Shown here one piece after another: positions 61,173 to 64,000 of a stretch of 64,000 bases of DNA (position 1 is the stretch's first letter; every line of letters starts with the position of its first letter). The notes under the pieces are model-generated. The model ran no database searches and was not told the origin of the DNA. It saw only the letters and a program-made list of their open reading frames with translations. Origin of the DNA: Clostridium_X cadaveris (GTDB taxonomy: Bacteria > Bacillota > Clostridia > Clostridiales > Clostridiaceae); assembly GCF_039521325.1 (NCBI RefSeq), contig NZ_BAAACD010000026.1; one strand, given 5' to 3'. The position numbers and the translations under genes are program-made.

Positions 61173-62642
61173 TTATTCCATAGTACCATTAATCTGCTCT
61201 AAATGCTCACTATATTTTTGCCTCTTTCTAACAAAAGTAGATGCATTCATTCCAAGGCTTTCTGCTGCCTGTCTTACGTTGCCATAAGTTTCATATGCAT
61301 TATTTATATATTCTAGCTCTAAAGCTTCTAATGCACTCTTCAAATCTTTATTTGGATTTATGACATGAGTTTTAATTTCACCTCTGCATCTTTTATTTTG
61401 AATAGGAATACTATCTATAGTTATTTCATCTCCATTGCTTATTATAATTGCTCTTTCTATTATGTTTTTTAATTCCCTTATATTTCCCGGCCAATTATAA
61501 TTTTTTAATATCTGTTCAGCTTCCATAGAAAAACGTTTACTAAACCCATATTTTTTATTTAAATTACTTATAAATAATTCCGATAACGGTACTATGTCTC
61601 CTGTCCTTTCCCTTAACGGCGGTATATTTATAGGGAACACCATTAGCCTATAGTATAAATCTTCTCTAAAACTCTTCTCCTTCACCATTTTTTCAAGATT
61701 ACGATTTGTTGCCGCAATAATACGTACATCTATCTTTATTGGCTGACTCCCCCCTATACGCTCTATCTCCTGCTCTTGAAGAACACGAAGTAATTTTACT
61801 TGCATAGACATTGGAAGTTCTCCTATTTCGTCCAAAAATATAGTTCCTTTATCTGCTACTTCAAATAGTCCCATCTTTCCATTTTTATTTGCTCCAGTAA
61901 AGGCTCCTTTTTCATAACCAAATAATTCACTTTCTATTAAATTAGCTGGTATTGCTCCACAGTTGATTTTGATAAAAGACTTATCTTTTCTTCTACTGTT
62001 CTGAAATATGTATTTTGCAAATACTTCTTTTCCAACACCAGTTTCTCCCAAAAGCATTACAGTTGCATCTAATGGAGCCACTTTATCTGCTAATAGTAAT
62101 GCTGCTAAGGATCTTTTATCATGAACAACCATATTGTCATCCATAAGCTTTTCCCTAACATGTTCTAGTTCCTGTCTTAATTTAATCTCTTCCTGAGTTT
62201 TCTTTTGGACTTCTTCCTTTAGATTATATAGTTCCGTTAAATCACGTACATTGGTGACTACCATGATAATCTTACCCTTATTATCATATACGGGTGAGCT
62301 GGTAATCAAAGCTTTACGTCCAGTTTTAAACTCTTGCTGCAGTGTGATGACTCTACGCTCTTTTATTGCCATTAAAGAACCTGAAACTGAAATCACATTA
62401 TGTTTCACAAGTTCATGCATGCTATGTCCTAATACTTCCCTTTTTCTTAGCCCTGTTATATTCTCATAGGATCTGTTGACTTTAATGGTATTAGCTTGTC
62501 CATCAGTGATATATATGCCATCAAATGAGTTTTCGATAATAGCATCCAATTTATCATTAGCTTCTTTTGTGTTTGAAAACATTTCCACATTTATTTTTTC
62601 TTTCGAAAATTCATCTGTTTTATCTATCTGCGGCTTTTTCAT
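61173..62642 (-). CDS. Sigma-54-dependent transcription activator with PAS domain
   Basis: 489 aa. A PAS domain (about 28-135: GIYITDGQANTIKVNRSYENI, in part) is followed by a coiled linker and an AAA+ domain (about 175-410) with Walker A LGETGVGKE, the sigma-54 contact loop ESELFGYEKGAFTGA, and Walker B GTIFLDEIGELP. A C-terminal Fis-type helix-turn-helix (GNVRQAAESLGMNASTFVRKR, in part, near 456) binds DNA. There is no receiver domain, so it probably senses a small molecule through PAS. Its position beside two -24/-12 promoters makes it the likely activator of both operons. Confidence 0.94.
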   Translation of the reverse strand: MKKPQIDKTDEFSKEKINVEMFSNTKEANDKLDAIIENSFDGIYITDGQANTIKVNRSYENITGLRKREVLGHSMHELVKHNVISVSGSLMAIKERRVITLQQEFKTGRKALITSSPVYDNKGKIIMVVTNVRDLTELYNLKEEVQKKTQEEIKLRQELEHVREKLMDDNMVVHDKRSLAALLLADKVAPLDATVMLLGETGVGKEVFAKYIFQNSRRKDKSFIKINCGAIPANLIESELFGYEKGAFTGANKNGKMGLFEVADKGTIFLDEIGELPMSMQVKLLRVLQEQEIERIGGSQPIKIDVRIIAATNRNLEKMVKEKSFREDLYYRLMVFPINIPPLRERTGDIVPLSELFISNLNKKYGFSKRFSMEAEQILKNYNWPGNIRELKNIIERAIIISNGDEITIDSIPIQNKRCRGEIKTHVINPNKDLKSALEALELEYINNAYETYGNVRQAAESLGMNASTFVRKRQKYSEHLEQINGTME

Positions 62643-62851
62643 TAAAACACCCCTTTTCTAGATAATTTAGATAATTTCATGTTATCACATTTAGAGACAC
62701 CTCTCAATAAACATTATTAATTCCTCTACATCTTTCTTAACAATCTACAAATTTAATATCAATTTATTTTATAACGCATGAAAAATGGTGGGATTATTAC
62801 TCTAAATAATCCTCACCATTTAATATTAAGCTAACTATTTAAATATTAGTG
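62643..62851. terminator. Gap with terminator of the membrane transporter gene
   Basis: An imperfect hairpin (about 62783-62821; AATGGTG...CACCATT with GGATTATT/AATAATCC inside) follows the transporter stop on the minus strand. The rest is A/T-rich; it must hold the promoter of the sigma-54 activator gene, which I cannot place. Confidence 0.6.
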
Positions 62852-64000
62852 TTATGCTTCTAATTTTTCTAATTTTATAGGCTCTGGATTTTTGAAGTTA
62901 CCCTTTATTAATATATAAATAACAACTCCAACTGCTAGACCCCAGCTTGCTCCAGATGTTGCTAAAACTGCAGCCATAACACCAGCAATACCTCTTTCCA
63001 TATCTGTAGAAATCATTGAAAGTCCTATCTTACAACAGACATATCCCTGTACTATTAATGTAAGAGAAAGAGCCGCTGGAAGTATTGGCTGTACAAATGA
63101 TGCAACAGGCACAAGTGCTACGCATATAAATGTCATCCAACGGAATGTACCTATTCCACTATATATTGAATCCATAGATTTTCTTCCTTCTTTATATCTT
63201 TCACCAACAGCTGCTGTTACTGCTGCCCAAAGAGGTCCACAAAGAGGAACGTAAGGACAAATTATAGCTTGAACAAGGTTACGTATAGCACTTATAACAT
63301 TTGATCTATTTGGATTAAAGTCTATCTTTTCATCAGTTCTTACTTCGTCAGCTTCCCTAATAAGCTGTTCACTAGAAACGAAATCACCAAAAGCAATAAT
63401 ATAAACTGCAATTGCTGTAGGTAATGCTGCTATAAATTGAGAAATACTAGGAAAACCTATAGAGAATGGACTTAGTGTCCTAAAAATCTCGCCTATATCA
63501 GGAATTTTGATAATGGATCCTAATACTAGATTAGGTGCTGGAAGCTCTCCTGTTAATGGTCCAATTATAACTGCAATTATAATAGCTGGAAGCATACCAA
63601 AATTTCCTATAGTATGCCAGAGTTTACTTTTATCTTTCATACCCTTAAACAAAATAGAGAATAGTAAGAAATATGCTATTAAAGTTCCTATTCCAACTGT
63701 AATTGGATATAATCCAAATCTTCCTCCTGTCTTGAATTCTCCCATGATTGCTGAAAAACCAGCGCCAAGTAAAATACCAGCTTTAATTGCATTAGGAATA
63801 AATCCTATTATCTTTCCTGCTAGTCCTGTGATTCCCATGATTAAGAAAATAAGTCCTACTAAAATTTGTAATGCAATTAAAGATTGCACTCTTTCTGGTC
63901 CTTGCTGAGTTAAAGTTAAAAATGCTGTAACTAATGGTATAGCTGGTGTAATCCATCCTGGTACAACTGGGTCACCTAATAATGAATGCAGGTTGTAAAA
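62852..64000 (-). CDS. Membrane transporter, NCS2/SulP-like, 5' end outside window
   Basis: Partial integral membrane protein, at least 382 aa, about 11 spans. The frame stays open to the right edge (HSLLGDPVVPGWITPAIPLV lies upstream of the GTG at 63889), so the true start is beyond the window. Segments such as IGFIPNAIKAGILLGAGFSA and AVYIIAFGDFVSSEQLI recall the xanthine/uracil (NCS2) or SulP fold, but I do not recognise the exact family. It is next to the sigma-54 activator and abfD-cat2, so carriage of 4-hydroxybutyrate or a related acid is possible (inference). Confidence 0.75.
   Translation of the reverse strand, partial: FYNLHSLLGDPVVPGWITPAIPLVTAFLTLTQQGPERVQSLIALQILVGLIFLIMGITGLAGKIIGFIPNAIKAGILLGAGFSAIMGEFKTGGRFGLYPITVGIGTLIAYFLLFSILFKGMKDKSKLWHTIGNFGMLPAIIIAVIIGPLTGELPAPNLVLGSIIKIPDIGEIFRTLSPFSIGFPSISQFIAALPTAIAVYIIAFGDFVSSEQLIREADEVRTDEKIDFNPNRSNVISAIRNLVQAIICPYVPLCGPLWAAVTAAVGERYKEGRKSMDSIYSGIGTFRWMTFICVALVPVASFVQPILPAALSLTLIVQGYVCCKIGLSMISTDMERGIAGVMAAVLATSGASWGLAVGVVIYILIKGNFKNPEPIKLEKLEA

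Overview
The window is AT-rich DNA (roughly 70% A+T by eye) with AGGAGG-type ribosome sites, short A/T-rich intergenic gaps, T-box, CcpA and Fur-type control, LPxTG/sortase surface display and an anaerobic 4-hydroxybutyryl-CoA dehydratase. Together these point to an anaerobic Clostridium (sensu stricto or a near relative). I see no rRNA, tRNA, CRISPR, phage or insertion sequence, so this reads as chromosome. It carries 61 protein genes, one of them split by a stop codon and one cut by the right edge.

Layout: (1) 1-3.6 kb, an oligopeptide/nickel-type ABC importer. (2) 3.9-5.6 kb, an isoleucine T-box and the branched-chain amino acid carrier brnQ. (3) 5.7-10.7 kb, a DAACS symporter and the fructose operon fruR-fruK-fruA. 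(4) 10.7-12.7 kb, a YtrA-type GntR regulator with an ABC exporter and a visible promoter/operator. (5) 12.8-23.5 kb, a galactose/glucose (mgl) uptake region with a YesN/YesM two-component system and two extra sugar-binding proteins, both arms carrying candidate CcpA sites; a repeat-containing lipoprotein lies between. (6) 23.7-28.5 kb, a GlnK/GlnL-like two-component system, an orphan EIIC-like membrane protein and a TIM-barrel protein. (7) 28.6-31.9 kb, an SPFH/zinc-ribbon membrane-stress-like operon. (8) 32.1-37.5 kb, a CUT1 sugar importer with a convergent ATPase, and a PfkB kinase. (9) 37.6-41.3 kb, msrB and a run of small enzymes that includes a gene with an in-frame stop and a NUDIX gene with no normal start codon. 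(10) 41.4-47.3 kb, a Fur-type heme acquisition operon (NEAT protein, sortase, binding protein, permease, ATPase) and a divergent AraC regulator. (11) 47.4-52.1 kb, a PHP hydrolase and an Afu/Fbp-like ABC importer. (12) 52.2-58.0 kb, a seven-gene operon with LuxC- and LuxE-like enzymes, an acyl carrier protein, an adenylating enzyme, a metallo-hydrolase, a MaoC fusion and a NifU-like protein, but no luciferase. (13) 58.3-62.6 kb, abfD and cat2 (4-hydroxybutyrate to crotonyl-CoA) and a sigma-54 activator, then the 3' part of a membrane transporter.

The most notable result is the 321-bp gap between regions 12 and 13. It contains two divergent sigma-54 (-24/-12) promoters, one for the LuxC/LuxE-like operon and one for abfD-cat2, placed almost symmetrically around one shared set of GTTGCAT half-sites; the sigma-54 activator sits just beyond cat2. 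The sequence therefore predicts that an ATP-driven acyl reduction pathway and the 4-hydroxybutyrate pathway are switched on together. A second pattern is a hairpin just after each leading extracellular binding-protein or surface-protein gene, before the downstream partners. A third is a 1.7-kb stretch with three lesions at start or stop codons, two of them explained by single G-to-A changes.
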